From contig CAXBBL010000003.1 in assembly GCA_963974215.1 (NCBI GenBank), positions 62,001 to 126,000 of the forward strand: a stretch of 64,000 nt of DNA. The letters run 5' to 3'. The position numbers were made by a program, and so were the translations under genes. The stretch is from Croceimicrobium sp963974215. Its GTDB lineage: Bacteria > Bacteroidota > Bacteroidia > Flavobacteriales > Schleiferiaceae. Shown here in pieces: positions 1-10,100 of the stretch. Each line of letters starts with the position of its first letter. Positions within the stretch are counted from its first letter, which is position 1. A model generated the notes under the pieces. It made no database searches, was not told the DNA's origin, and was given only the letters and a program-made list of their open reading frames with translations.

Positions 1-1
1 A

Positions 2-2386
2 CGAAGCCTTTATAGGCAAAAGCTTTACACCCTATTAAATTTGGGTGGACTGGCCATCGGATTGGCTGTTGCAATTACGGTAAGCATCTATCTTAATGCA
101 GAATTTAATTTCGATAAGCATTGGCCTAATTTTGAAAATATTTATCGAGTAAACTCTTCCTTTCAACTTAACGGTACCGAAGAAGAGTATGGCGGATCAG
201 GTTTGGGCCTAGCCACTTTAATGAAGGAATATTACCCGGAAATTGAAGAAGCGACACATTTCTTTTCTTTCCAAAATTCGGTGTACTTCCGCAGCGACAG
301 TGTAAAGGGTTATGAGAATGAATTGCTAGTAGCCGATTCCAGTTTCTTTAAAGTGTTTAACTGTAATTTTTTAGAAGGTCAGGCTGAGTATTGCCTAGCG
401 CAAGAAAGGAGCATAGTAATTTCACAATCTTTTGCCCAGAAATATTTTGGTGATAAACCGGCTTTGGGGCGGACCATCAACACCAGCAATTTTGAATATC
501 GAGTAACGGGAGTTTTTGAAGATATTCCCGATAATACACATCACAATTTTAATGCGGTTATTTCCGAACCACGGGTCGCCAGCGACACGCTATCCTTAGC
601 CGTTTCCCTCTGGCAGGTGAGTCGCTTTACTTTTCTTAAAGTCCCATCTGCCCTTGAGGCGCAAAACATTGAGGCTAATTTTGATCAATTTTTTAACTGC
701 TATATGGCAGGTATTGCCGATGCGGTGCAAGCTGAGTATCGTATAAAATTGCAGCAGATTAGTGATATTCATTTTAATACGAACCCTGGATTTGATGCGA
801 TTGGCGGAAGTTTGATATACGTTTATGGTTTTGCAGGCATTGGCCTTTTAGTATTGGTTTTGGCCATTATTAATTATGTAAATATGGCAACGGCCCGCAG
901 CTTACGCCGTATACGGGAAGCAGCCATGCGTAAGGTTTTAGGCGCTAGCGAAGGTGATATTCAGCTCATGATTTTGGTGGAATCGGTAATTCTTTCAATA
1001 CTGGCTTTGCTCTTCGCATTCGCCCTGGTAGAGATTGGTACTAAGGTTTTGCCCCTCACGAATGCCATAGATAAAGATCTACAGTTAAATTTTAAACGCG
1101 ATGCGTATTTATGGTGGTTGCCCTTAATACTCTCCATTTTTGTAGGAATAATCAGCGGTTTGTATCCTGCACTTAGCCTCTCTAAAGTTTCCCCTCTCGA
1201 TGCTTTCAGCAATAAAAAGGGCTTGCAAAGGCAGAACAATATTCCCCGTAAATTATTGGTCGGCTTTCAGGTAGCGGTTTCGGTAACCGTGGTGATTACC
1301 GCTTTTTTCATGTATCAGCAGATGAACTTTATTAAGAGTCGCAATTTGGGCTTTAATGCCAACGATGTAATTTTAATAACGGCGCAGGATACTAGCTCGG
1401 TGATGCACTTGGAAGAGATTCGTGATAATATTGCCCAAAGCGACTATGTAAAGTCGGTGGCCATGGGCGCAAGTGTAACCGGTAGAGGAGCTTATCGCGG
1501 TATTTTTGAAGCGGAGCGTGAAGGGAACAAAGGTTTTCAAAGGCATTCTCTCGATTTTTTGCAGGTTAGTAGAGACTATCTAAAAACCATGCAAATAGAC
1601 CTTTTACAGGGGCGTTCTTTCCTTACGGAAGATGAGCAAGACTCTAGCTTTAACTATGCTATTGTTAACCAGTCTTTAGTCGAGTTTATGCAATGGGAGC
1701 GACCGATAGGCAAAAAGCTAAACACTAATTTTAACGAAAAGGGAGAAGCCATGCTACAGGCCATAGTTGTAGGGGTGACGGAAGATTTTAATGCGCACTC
1801 CCTTCACACGAAAGTGGCGCCCTTGGTTTTGCTATTAAGTAAAGAAAGGTCGTGGATTTTACATGTAAAGGTAGATCCCAATAATATATATGTGGCCTTA
1901 GACGATTTAGAGCGCCGCTGGACCAGCATGGTACCCAATGCACCTTTTCAGTTTTCCTTTTTAAGTGGAGATTTACTCGAGCTTTATTCTGAAGAAATGC
2001 GGCAGTCGCGCCTTATTCTTTACCTAACAATTATCGCCATCTTTATTAGTATTCTTGGCTTTGTGGGCTTGGCTTCATTTACCACTGGCTTGCGAACACG
2101 CGAAATAGGTATTCGGCGCTTATTGGGGGCGGGAAGACTGCAAATGGTAAATATTGTTTTTAGAGAATTACTTTGGGTCATGCTTATTGGGGTTATTATA
2201 GCCGTGCCCTTGGCCATTTATATTACCCAATTATGGCTGGCCAACTTTGCTTTTCATACCGAAATAAAAGCCCCCGTAATTGTAGGTACAGCCCTAATTA
2301 CTTTAGTAATCGGTTACGGAATTGTAGCGATTCATTCCTTAGCCATCGCGAAAAAAAACAGTGTCGATTCTTGGCGCGGAGCCTAA
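2..2386 (+). CDS. ABC transporter permease, MacB/FtsX type (5' truncated by window edge)
   Basis: Membrane permease of the MacB-like exporter class, acting in the inner membrane with an ATPase not in view. The frame is open from base 2, and the residues before the first possible start (TTG at 41) read as the usual basic stretch leading into TM1, so the true start lies outside the window. Seen: a first TM segment (GLAIGLAVAITV), a large periplasmic MacB_PCD-like domain, three TM helices of the first FtsX domain around residues 265-390, a second TM/periplasmic/FtsX repeat, and a final FtsX domain near residues 660-780 (GFVGLASFTTGLRTREIGIRRLLGA). The doubled layout matches the roughly 800-residue Bacteroidota permeases. 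Substrate cannot be inferred. Confidence 0.9.
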   Translation, partial: RSLYRQKLYTLLNLGGLAIGLAVAITVSIYLNAEFNFDKHWPNFENIYRVNSSFQLNGTEEEYGGSGLGLATLMKEYYPEIEEATHFFSFQNSVYFRSDSVKGYENELLVADSSFFKVFNCNFLEGQAEYCLAQERSIVISQSFAQKYFGDKPALGRTINTSNFEYRVTGVFEDIPDNTHHNFNAVISEPRVASDTLSLAVSLWQVSRFTFLKVPSALEAQNIEANFDQFFNCYMAGIADAVQAEYRIKLQQISDIHFNTNPGFDAIGGSLIYVYGFAGIGLLVLVLAIINYVNMATARSLRRIREAAMRKVLGASEGDIQLMILVESVILSILALLFAFALVEIGTKVLPLTNAIDKDLQLNFKRDAYLWWLPLILSIFVGIISGLYPALSLSKVSPLDAFSNKKGLQRQNNIPRKLLVGFQVAVSVTVVITAFFMYQQMNFIKSRNLGFNANDVILITAQDTSSVMHLEEIRDNIAQSDYVKSVAMGASVTGRGAYRGIFEAEREGNKGFQRHSLDFLQVSRDYLKTMQIDLLQGRSFLTEDEQDSSFNYAIVNQSLVEFMQWERPIGKKLNTNFNEKGEAMLQAIVVGVTEDFNAHSLHTKVAPLVLLLSKERSWILHVKVDPNNIYVALDDLERRWTSMVPNAPFQFSFLSGDLLELYSEEMRQSRLILYLTIIAIFISILGFVGLASFTTGLRTREIGIRRLLGAGRLQMVNIVFRELLWVMLIGVIIAVPLAIYITQLWLANFAFHTEIKAPVIVGTALITLVIGYGIVAIHSLAIAKKNSVDSWRGA

Positions 2387-2428
2387 TGCGATTTTGAATT
2401 AGAAATCAGATCTAAGTGCTAGACGATT

Positions 2429-3397
2429 TTAGTTCTGCGCCTTCAGTTTTTCAATGGGGCGCTTTTTTACCATGCCTCCTTTGGTATCAATAATACTGTT
2501 CATAATTACAAAAGCATTATCGTCCACCTTATTGATTTCGGTTTTCAACTTGCTCATTTCTAGTCGTGTAATAACGGTGTAAATAATATCTTTATTTTTT
2601 GAGCTTCCGCCGGAAGGCGTATAACCATTTTTACCTTGGTAAATAGTACAGCCGCGGCCGAGGTTATTGGTAATGGCTAAGCGAACTTCTTCGCTGTAGT
2701 TAGAGATGATGGTGACGCCCAGATATTCTTCAATACCATCAATCACAAAATCGATAGTTTTAGATGCGGCAAAATAGGTAAGAATGGCATAAAGGGCCGT
2801 TTCTACCGAAAGGAAATAAGCGCCGGCGCCAAAAATGATCACATTAAAAAGCAGGATGATGTTACCCACGGAAAGGCTGGATTTACGACTGATATAGATG
2901 GCTAAAACTTCGGTGCCATCTAAAATTCCCCCGCCGCGTACAGCCATGCCTATTCCTAAACCAAGGAAAAAACCACCGAAAGCGGCTACGAGAATACTGT
3001 CTTCGGCTACAACGGGGAAGTGAATAAATTGAATAACGAGGGCCAGTAGAAAAATACTGCCAATACTTTTTAAGGCGAAACGCGAGGAAATCGTGCGCCA
3101 GCCCATAATTAAAAAAGGTAGGTTTAAGATCACTAAAAGTAGCGGTAAGGGCACCGCTGTAACTGCGTTTGTGATAAGCGAAATACCGGTTACGCCGCCG
3201 TCAATAAAGCCATTGGGGATGAGGAAGCTTTCCAGGCCAAATGCGGCTGAGCCTACGCCCACGGCGAGGTAGAGGGCATCTTTGAGTTCATCGCGAATTT
3301 CAATAGTGAAGGCTTTAAGATCTTTCGTACGGTCACCCGTTTTATTGGGGTAAAAAGCAAAGAGGGCTTTGGCTATGAGAGTGAAAATAGCGGTCAT
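2429..3397 (-). CDS. YitT family membrane protein (DUF161/DUF2179)
   Basis: Integral membrane protein of the YitT family, function unknown in general. A hydrophilic N-terminus of about 40 residues is followed by five to six hydrophobic helices (about 40-220) with Gly-rich turns such as GFIDGGVTGIS. A soluble C-terminal DUF2179 domain follows (about 230-310), recognisable from GRGCTIYQGKNGY and the YTVITRLE strand. Length (322 aa) is slightly above the usual 280-300 aa because of the N-terminal extension. It is divergent from the M61 peptidase gene, and a 9+9 inverted repeat lies between them. Family call is secure; role is not. Confidence 0.9.
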   Translation of the reverse strand: MTAIFTLIAKALFAFYPNKTGDRTKDLKAFTIEIRDELKDALYLAVGVGSAAFGLESFLIPNGFIDGGVTGISLITNAVTAVPLPLLLVILNLPFLIMGWRTISSRFALKSIGSIFLLALVIQFIHFPVVAEDSILVAAFGGFFLGLGIGMAVRGGGILDGTEVLAIYISRKSSLSVGNIILLFNVIIFGAGAYFLSVETALYAILTYFAASKTIDFVIDGIEEYLGVTIISNYSEEVRLAITNNLGRGCTIYQGKNGYTPSGGSSKNKDIIYTVITRLEMSKLKTEINKVDDNAFVIMNSIIDTKGGMVKKRPIEKLKAQN

Positions 3398-3417
3398 TTA
3401 AATTCAGGTTTTAGTGC

Positions 3418-3441
3418 AAACAAGCTACTTACAGCTTGTTT
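3418..3441. promoter_or_regulatory. Inverted repeat between divergent genes
   Basis: AAACAAGCT, 6-nt spacer, AGCTTGTTT: a perfect 9-bp-arm dyad lying 21 bp upstream of the yitT-like start and about 90 bp upstream of the M61 peptidase start. Position between divergent genes suits an operator, but no regulator is identified. Confidence 0.35.
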
Positions 3442-3530
3442 ACAAATGTGGTAATTTTTGCTTGAACACAGCTTGGTAATTGGAGCTTGAATGCTGTAAA
3501 TTCGTCCCCTAAAATTTATTCTGCTTTTTC

Positions 3531-5384
3531 ATGCGATATATTACTTTCTTTTTAGCACTCTTCGTTCTTTCCGCCCAGGCTCAATCGAGTTTTCAGCCTT
3601 TTCAAACGAGTGAAAGTTATACGGTTTTAGAAGATTTGGTCACTTATGTAGATGATCAAATTAGTATCAGTATCATTCCGCCATTGCAAACTAGCGATAC
3701 CGCCGAGTTTCACATGGCCCGTATAGTTCCAGGAACTTATGATGTGCATAATTACGGTCAATTCGTAAATAATTTCACCCCTTTAACTGCCCAAGGTGAT
3801 ACCTTAAAGGTGAAGCGTTTGGACCTTAACCGCTGGCAAATTTTAGGTGCGAAGGCACTCTATAAAATCACCTATTCCGCAAGCGATAGCTACGATGGTG
3901 ATTTAGAACACGATATTTTTGAGCCAGCAGGGACTTCCAATGAAAAGGATGTTTTTCTCCTTAATAATTTTGGTTACATCGGTTATATGAAGGGTTACCA
4001 AGATCTTCCTTATCAACTGCAAGTGCGCAAACCAGCGGGTTTTTATGGTGGCACCGCTTTGGAAGGAGAGCGCAGTGATAGTCTTGATATTTTTGAAATT
4101 ACCAATTATTTCGAACTGCACGACAACCCAATTTTATATTGCTTACCCGATACAGCTTCGGCGATGGTGGGCGATTCTAAAATTGAAATTAGCCTCTATA
4201 GTCCTCAGGGCTTGGTTAGCGCTAAAAAGTGCCTAGATCGCATTAGTGATGTACTACAAGGCTCGGCCGATTATTTAGGAGGAAAACTTCCCGTAGATAA
4301 ATATGCGGTGTTAATTTATTGCGCTTCCTCCGAAGATATGGGAACAGGCTACGGGGCTTTGGAACACCATCGTTCTACAGTTTTGTACATGCCTGAAGTA
4401 GCGAGCGATTTCTTTTACGATGGTATTCGTGATATTACGGCGCACGAGTTTTTTCATATCGTTACCCCACTTAGTATTCACTCGCAGTACATCCATAATT
4501 TTGATTTTATTGCGCCCGAAATGTCTGAGCATATCTGGCTTTATGAAGGAGTTACCGAGTATAACTCACATCTCGTACAGATGCGTAATAAGAATTATAA
4601 CGAGCAAGAGTTTATCGAAGTGCTAAGAGATAAGATGTTTAGTAGCGATGATTTTGATAGCAGCATCCCCTTAACTTTAGCTAGTAAATACACCCTTACT
4701 TACTTTAAAGATCAGTATCTTAATTTTTACCAAAAAGGGGCATTAGCAGCTATGGCTTTGGATTTGAAATTAATGACCCTCTCGGAGGGGAAAATGCGCT
4801 TAATCGATCTTTTAGGAACCTTGGAAGATATTTATCCAGCAGATACTTTCTTTCAGGATCATCAATTGTTTGCCATTATCGCGGAGCATAGCTTCCCAGA
4901 AGTTGAAGAGTTTCTTCTCCGTCATTTCGCTGGGACAGAGCCGCTTCCTTATGCCGAGTTGTTAGAGCCCTTTGGCTTTTTATATAGTCCTACTGGTACT
5001 ACTGTAGGCTGGAGTTTAGGTTGCGATGAATTCAGCTATAGCTTCGAAACTTCACGTATAATTATCGCTAAAGAAGAAGGCATTGACGACTTTGGACATG
5101 AATTAGGTTTAGAACCCTTGGATGAATTGATAAGTATTAACGGTGATTCTTTAGACATTACTAACTTGGGACAAGTTTTAGAAAATTATCAGACGGGTTT
5201 AAAAGCAGGCGATGAGGTAGAAATGCGCATTGCTCGCCCTAAAAAGAAGGAAGGCGAGTTTAAGTTTAAAACGCTCAAGGCAGATGCGCAACAAATAGAA
5301 TATGAGGAGTCCCATCAATTAAAAGCGATTGAAAATTTAAGTGCTGATCAGCTGAGAATGCGGGAAATTTGGTTGGGATATTAA
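3531..5384 (+). CDS. M61 family metallopeptidase with PDZ domain
   Basis: Exported aminopeptidase of the M61 (glycyl aminopeptidase) family. Seen: signal peptide (residues 1-18, cleaved after AQA), N-terminal beta domain, and zinc site HEFFH at about residue 303, with the downstream glutamate in LYEGVTEY (about residue 336) as third ligand, typical for gluzincins. A C-terminal PDZ-like region (about 505-575, GLEPLDELISINGDSLD) follows. Length of 617 aa is normal for the family. An upstream TAAATTCG resembles a -7 element. The gene is followed by a separate rhodanese operon and appears monocistronic. Substrate unknown. Confidence 0.92.
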   Translation: MRYITFFLALFVLSAQAQSSFQPFQTSESYTVLEDLVTYVDDQISISIIPPLQTSDTAEFHMARIVPGTYDVHNYGQFVNNFTPLTAQGDTLKVKRLDLNRWQILGAKALYKITYSASDSYDGDLEHDIFEPAGTSNEKDVFLLNNFGYIGYMKGYQDLPYQLQVRKPAGFYGGTALEGERSDSLDIFEITNYFELHDNPILYCLPDTASAMVGDSKIEISLYSPQGLVSAKKCLDRISDVLQGSADYLGGKLPVDKYAVLIYCASSEDMGTGYGALEHHRSTVLYMPEVASDFFYDGIRDITAHEFFHIVTPLSIHSQYIHNFDFIAPEMSEHIWLYEGVTEYNSHLVQMRNKNYNEQEFIEVLRDKMFSSDDFDSSIPLTLASKYTLTYFKDQYLNFYQKGALAAMALDLKLMTLSEGKMRLIDLLGTLEDIYPADTFFQDHQLFAIIAEHSFPEVEEFLLRHFAGTEPLPYAELLEPFGFLYSPTGTTVGWSLGCDEFSYSFETSRIIIAKEEGIDDFGHELGLEPLDELISINGDSLDITNLGQVLENYQTGLKAGDEVEMRIARPKKKEGEFKFKTLKADAQQIEYEESHQLKAIENLSADQLRMREIWLGY

Positions 5385-5410
5385 ATCAATCGCGCTCAAC
5401 GGTGTTTAAA

Positions 5411-5424
5411 GTGATAGCTATCAC
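5411..5424. promoter_or_regulatory. CRP/FNR-family-like palindrome upstream of the rhodanese/thioredoxin operon
   Basis: GTGATAGCTATCAC is a perfect 14-bp dyad with the GTGA-N6-TCAC geometry of CRP/FNR-family sites. Its centre is about 30 bp upstream of the -7 element at 5448, roughly -43 from the expected transcription start, a class II activator position. No good -33 element is present, as expected for an activated promoter. The identity of the regulator is inference. Confidence 0.55.
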
Positions 5425-5447
5425 CGAGGACTAAATTAGAAAGAGTC

Positions 5448-5455
5448 TATTTTTG
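5448..5455 (+). promoter_or_regulatory. Bacteroidota -7 promoter element
   Basis: TATTTTTG matches TAnnTTTG exactly, 20 bp before the ATG of the first rhodanese gene. Confidence 0.6.
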
Positions 5456-5474
5456 CCGCTGTAAAATAAAAACT

Positions 5475-5747
5475 ATGGAAGAATTAATAAACAAAGCAGA
5501 TACTTTTTTAGTAGATGTTCGCACTCCCGCGGAAGTGGCTGAAGTAGCGGTGCCGGGCGCTGTAAATATCCCGCTCGATACTTTGCCTGCTAATTTAGGT
5601 CGCTTTAAAGAAAGTAAAGGTGCCGTGGTAGTATTTTGCCGCAGCGGTGCGCGCAGCGAAAGCGCGAAAAACTGGTTATTGCAAAATGGAGTTTCAGAAG
5701 TGTATAATGCCGGAGGGTATCCCTCTGTATTGGCAGTAAAAAATTAA
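5475..5747 (+). CDS. Rhodanese-like domain protein (cytoplasmic)
   Basis: Single-domain rhodanese of 90 aa without signal peptide, so cytoplasmic. Seen: the N-terminal DVRTPAEV motif (about residues 13-20) and the active-site loop CRSGARS around residue 54, with the nucleophilic cysteine and following Arg present. Such proteins carry sulfur as a persulfide on this cysteine. First gene of a tight operon (2-nt gap to a lipoprotein rhodanese, then thioredoxin), preceded by a good -7 element and a CRP/FNR-like palindrome. This suggests a redox- or sulfur-responsive role. Sulfur donor and acceptor unknown. Confidence 0.93.
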   Translation: MEELINKADTFLVDVRTPAEVAEVAVPGAVNIPLDTLPANLGRFKESKGAVVVFCRSGARSESAKNWLLQNGVSEVYNAGGYPSVLAVKN

Positions 5748-5749
5748 GA

Positions 5750-6130
5750 ATGAGAAATTTACTTTTAATGGCTCTTTTAGTAACAGGTCTTTCGGCTTGT
5801 GCTCAAAATGGCGGAAGCAACTTAGATGTTACACAAGTGTCACAAATGATTGCGGACAATGAGGATATCGTACTAATTGATGTACGTACTCCCGAAGAAT
5901 TTATGCAGGGTCACTTAGATGGCGCGAAGCTGATCAACTTTTACGATGCTAATTTCCAAGAGGAGGTTAAGAAGCTAGATACCGCTAAAAAATACGTGGT
6001 GTATTGCCGCAGTGGTGGACGCAGTGCTAAAAGTGTGAATGCCATGAAAAAGCTCGGCTTTAGCGAAGTGTACAATATGAGCGGTGGCGTTTTAGCTTGG
6101 CAAAGTGCTCAAAAGGAATTGGTTAAATAA
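5750..6130 (+). CDS. Rhodanese-like lipoprotein
   Basis: Second rhodanese of the operon, but exported: residues 1-17 form a lipoprotein signal with lipobox LSAC, placing the mature domain on a membrane facing the periplasm or surface. The domain is complete: DVRTPEEF (about residues 44-51) and active-site loop CRSGGRS (about residue 86) with Cys and both Arg/Ser positions conserved. Length of 126 aa is usual for lipid-anchored single rhodaneses in this phylum. The 2-nt gap upstream and 9-nt gap downstream indicate co-transcription with the cytoplasmic rhodanese and the thioredoxin. Confidence 0.93.
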   Translation: MRNLLLMALLVTGLSACAQNGGSNLDVTQVSQMIADNEDIVLIDVRTPEEFMQGHLDGAKLINFYDANFQEEVKKLDTAKKYVVYCRSGGRSAKSVNAMKKLGFSEVYNMSGGVLAWQSAQKELVK

Positions 6131-6139
6131 GTTAAAACA

Positions 6140-6439
6140 ATGGCGAGTTTTAAGGAATTGATAGCCGCCGATAAGCCGGTGCTAATTGATTTTCACGCTA
6201 CATGGTGTCAACCTTGTAAGGTTCTTTCTCCCATTGTGGAGCAGGTTAAACAGCGCATGGGGGATCGTATCCAAGTTTTAAAAATCGATATAGATCGCAA
6301 TAAGCCCTTAGCGCAGAAATTAGCTATTCAGGGAGTGCCTACTTTAATCATCTACCGCAAGGGAGAACAAAAATGGCGACAAAGCGGGGTATTAAGTGCC
6401 GAAGCAATTATTGAGCAGTTGGAGTATTTTGCTAACTAA
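6140..6439 (+). CDS. Thioredoxin family protein
   Basis: Small thioredoxin-fold protein of 99 aa, no signal peptide, cytoplasmic. The redox motif is CQPC (WCQPCK at about residue 23), with the cis-proline loop GVPTLI near residue 75. CQPC rather than CGPC is a frequent variant and still a dithiol. Third gene of the rhodanese operon, so it probably reduces one of the persulfide or disulfide forms produced there (inference). Its 3' end overlaps the convergent deacetylase gene by 8 nt. Confidence 0.93.
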   Translation: MASFKELIAADKPVLIDFHATWCQPCKVLSPIVEQVKQRMGDRIQVLKIDIDRNKPLAQKLAIQGVPTLIIYRKGEQKWRQSGVLSAEAIIEQLEYFAN

Positions 6440-7058
6440 TCGCTTTGAAGCTAAAACCTAGTTTACGGAAGTGATCCAAGACTTTGGGTAAAACAAAACG
6501 CAGTTTTTCTTCGGCTTTTAAAGAGTCGTGAAAAACGATAATGGAGCCATCACGGCTATGTTTTAGGCAAGCTTTTAAACAGTCTTCGGCGGTGAGATTA
6601 GTAGACCAATCGCCCACGAGCACATCCCACATAATAATTTTATAATTAGCCCGACTGAGAATCTCAGCTTGGGCTTTTTTTATGCGACCATAAGGCGGAC
6701 GAAAGAGATTTGTTTGAAAGTAGTCTTCGCATTTGCGGGCGTTATCTACATAAGTGGAAGTTGCAGTTTTCCAGCCTTTTAAATGATTAAAGGTGTGGTT
6801 GCCAATACTATGGCCATCTGCTTGCAAGCGCCTAAAAACCGCGGGATGTTTGCGCACATTATCGCCAATGCAAAAGAAGGTGGCTTGTGCCTGATAGGCA
6901 GCTAATTGGTCTAAAACCCAAGGTGTAATTTCTGGAATGGGACCATCGTCAAAAGTGAGGTAAATGCAAGGCTCTCCCTTAACTATCGGCTGGCGCCAGA
7001 TGTATTTAGGGAATAAGCTTCGCAACCAAAAAGGGCTTTTATGTAGGAAATAGCTCAT
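6432..7058 (-). CDS. Polysaccharide deacetylase (NodB homology) family protein
   Basis: Carbohydrate esterase family 4 enzyme, removing N-acetyl groups from a polysaccharide such as peptidoglycan. Seen: TFDDGP (catalytic Asp and metal Asp), metal-binding GNHTFNH (His-x3-His), FRPPYG, and a C-terminal VFHDS motif with the catalytic His. I use the ATG at 7058 (208 aa). A GTG at 7076 would put the start inside the stem of the upstream terminator. No obvious signal peptide, so location is uncertain. Transcription would have to come from readthrough of the DUF2723 terminator or from a promoter hidden in it. Confidence 0.9.
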   Translation of the reverse strand: MSYFLHKSPFWLRSLFPKYIWRQPIVKGEPCIYLTFDDGPIPEITPWVLDQLAAYQAQATFFCIGDNVRKHPAVFRRLQADGHSIGNHTFNHLKGWKTATSTYVDNARKCEDYFQTNLFRPPYGRIKKAQAEILSRANYKIIMWDVLVGDWSTNLTAEDCLKACLKHSRDGSIIVFHDSLKAEEKLRFVLPKVLDHFRKLGFSFKAIS

Positions 7059-7090
7059 AAAAAAAATTGCCTCCACGAGGGAGGCAATTT
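7057..7090 (-). terminator. Rho-independent terminator of the DUF2723 gene
   Basis: On the minus strand an 11-bp perfect stem (7064-7074 with 7080-7090, 5-nt loop) is followed by eight U residues. The U-run ends 1 nt before the ATG of the next minus-strand gene. Confidence 0.85.
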
Positions 7091-7110
7091 AAGTATTAAG
7101 GTTTTAAAAC

Positions 7111-10100
7111 TTAAGCGCGGCCAAAAGGCTGTAAAGCCTTGGCATAACGCTGGTAAATTTCATTGTCTTGCAAGGTTTCAATTTGCTGGCTGTTATTGTT
7201 TTCGTACTGATTAACGAAGCGTACGAGCTCTTGGAAATAGCTAGAAGCGGCATTAATTTCTTTCTGTACCATTTTGCGTTTGCTGCCTTTAAACTGGCCA
7301 TAATAGGCTAGTTCTCCTTCTAAACGATCGGCGAAAGTGCTAATCATTGCTTGGGCTTTTTCTTTCGCGCCCGCTTGATAATAACCTTCGATAATGTTGA
7401 AGACGAAATAATCGTAAGCAAATTTAGTTTCTGGCATTTTCTCCTCCGCTAAATCTAAAACCGCAATGGCCTTTTCGTTTTTACCTTCTGAGGCAAGTTG
7501 CTTGCCTAAACGTCCGTAAATATTACGCAGGTTGAAAGTTACGCGACGGTTGGTTTCGTCTAGGTAAACATCATCCACTTCCATATTACCCCAGGCGAAC
7601 TTATTCATTAGGTTATCGTACATAATGTCGCTGTTGATTTTGCCAAAATCATACTTATCATTAGGACGTGGTGCGTAAACGGGCACAAAGCGGTAGGCTA
7701 AACCTTCTAACTGGAAATAATCATCTAACCAGAAAAAGGCCTGACTGCTGTTTCCTACTGTTACACTAAAGTAGATGGGTCTGGTCCAATCGTTATTAGC
7801 AATTAAATCGATTACCATTAAGTCGCGTTTAGAAAGGGCATTGCTTTTAAGATTCCAATCGATATAGTTTACAATTTTACCGGTATCGCTAGTAGCTACT
7901 ACATTATTAGCAAGGACTAACTCTTTATCAATGTCAATACGTAGTTTCTTAGTGGGGAAGTAAATTAACTCTTTTTCACCACCGAAAGCGGTAAATTTCG
8001 TTTGATCGTTATCACTTTTCACCCACCGAATAAGGTCTTTAACATCCCAACGGGCTTTAACGCCGCGATCTTGATAGTAAACCACATCTCGTGTTCCTTG
8101 ACGGTACTCTTCGTGTTCGAAAGAGAAAGGAACAGGCTGCGCATCATAAACTGCGCGCTTGGCTTGATCGATATACCAGTCAGTGTTTAATAAGCTGAGG
8201 TTAATAACGCGTACATCGGTTCGGTAGCCTTCCACCTCTTGCGCATACCAAAGCGGGAAGGTATCATTATCACCATTGGTAAATAAAATCGCATTGGGTT
8301 CACAAGAATCGAGGTAAGCGCGGGCAATATCGCGCGCTACATAGCGGTTGCTGCGATTGTGGTCATCCCAGTTTTCGGCTAGCATAATTCCTGGGACGGC
8401 AGCTAATAATACTACGCTTACCACGGCAGCCATAGCCTGAGTTTTCATTTTGCCTTTCAGCATTTCGAAGATGGCCATCACACCCAAACCTATCCAAATC
8501 GAGTAGGCGTAGAAGGAGCCTACATAGGCATAATCTCGCTCGCGTGGCTCAAATGGCTTGTGGTTTAGGTAAACCGCAATGGCAATACCAGTAAAGAAGA
8601 AGAATAAACTGACTACCCAGGCGTCTGCTCCTGCTTTACGGTAATGAGCAATGCCACCAATTAGGCCTAAAATAAAAGGCAACATGTAGTATACATTGCG
8701 GGCGGGGTTGTTTTCGGCGTGGTAGTATAAATTACTTTGTGGTCCTAGTCTGGCATTATCTAAGAAAGGAATACCGCTAATCCAGTTGCCTTTGGTGTAC
8801 TCATAGCGGTGTTGGTCGTCGTTTTGCCTTCCGGCGAAGTTCCACATAAAATAGCGCCACCACATGTGGCCCAATTGGTAATTAAAAAACCAAGCTATGT
8901 TTTTACTGAGAGGAATGGGTCCATCCATGTCCGTAACACCCGCGTATTGCTTGTAATATTTCACTGCAGCGGGGTCGTCGTTCCACATACGTGGGAAGAA
9001 ACCAACGTGACTTTTGGAAAAATTTCTGATGCTCGCTTTACGATCGTCGGTAATTACATATTTACCAGCTTCATCATCGCGACGGTAAACAGGATTGCCG
9101 TCTAAAAAGGGTTTTTGTGGATCTAAAGGAGCGTTGAAAGACTGTCCGTAAAAAACAGGAAAATCGCCGTACTGTTCGCGTTTGTAATAAGCCAGCAATG
9201 ACATTGCGTCTTCGGGATTGTTTTCGTCGATAGGCGTATCAGCATTAGAGCGCACCGCAAGGGTAACGAAGGTAGAATAACCTAAAATGATGAAAAGCAC
9301 GGATAGTATTAGGGTATTACCAATGGGAGATTCTTTTTTACGGGTAAAAGTGAGACCGTAAGCAGCGGCTCCACCAATTAGGATAATGGTGAAAATGGTA
9401 CCTGAGTTAAATGGCATTCCGATCGAGTTTACCATGAAAATCTCTAGTTTTCCAAACATGTTTAAGATGAAAGGAATAATAGCAGAGAAGATGGCTCCTA
9501 AAATTAGGATACCAACCAAGTTGTAGATGATAAACTTATTACGGCTAATTTTTTGGTCAGTTTTAAAGAAGTAAACCATTACAATCGCGGGAATGGTAAG
9601 GAATACCAAGATGTGAACACCAATAGAAAGACCGATCATATAAGCGATGAAAATCAACCAACGGTGGGCACGGGTGCTATGGTTAATCTCGCTTTCCCAC
9701 TTAAGAATCGCCCAGAATGCGATAGCGGTAAAGAGCGAAGACATGGCATAAACCTCACCTTCCACGGCGGAGAACCAAAAGCTATCGCTAAAAGTATAAG
9801 CGAGGGCTCCAACTAAGGCGCCACCAAAAAGAGCAGTTAAGCGAGCATCGTTTAATTCTCCGTATTTGCTTAAAAATTTACGTCCGAGGGCCGTAATGGT
9901 CCAAAAAAGGAAGAGAATAGTGAAGGCGCTACTCGCGGCAGAGAGTAAGTTCACCATTTTGGCTTGCTCCATTACATCGCCAAAGGCGAACTGAGAGAAG
10001 AAGTTACCCATTAATTGGAAGAGGGGTGCACCAGGAGGGTGACCTACCTGTAGCTTAACGGAAGTAGAGATGTATTCTCCACAGTCCCAGAAGCTTACCG

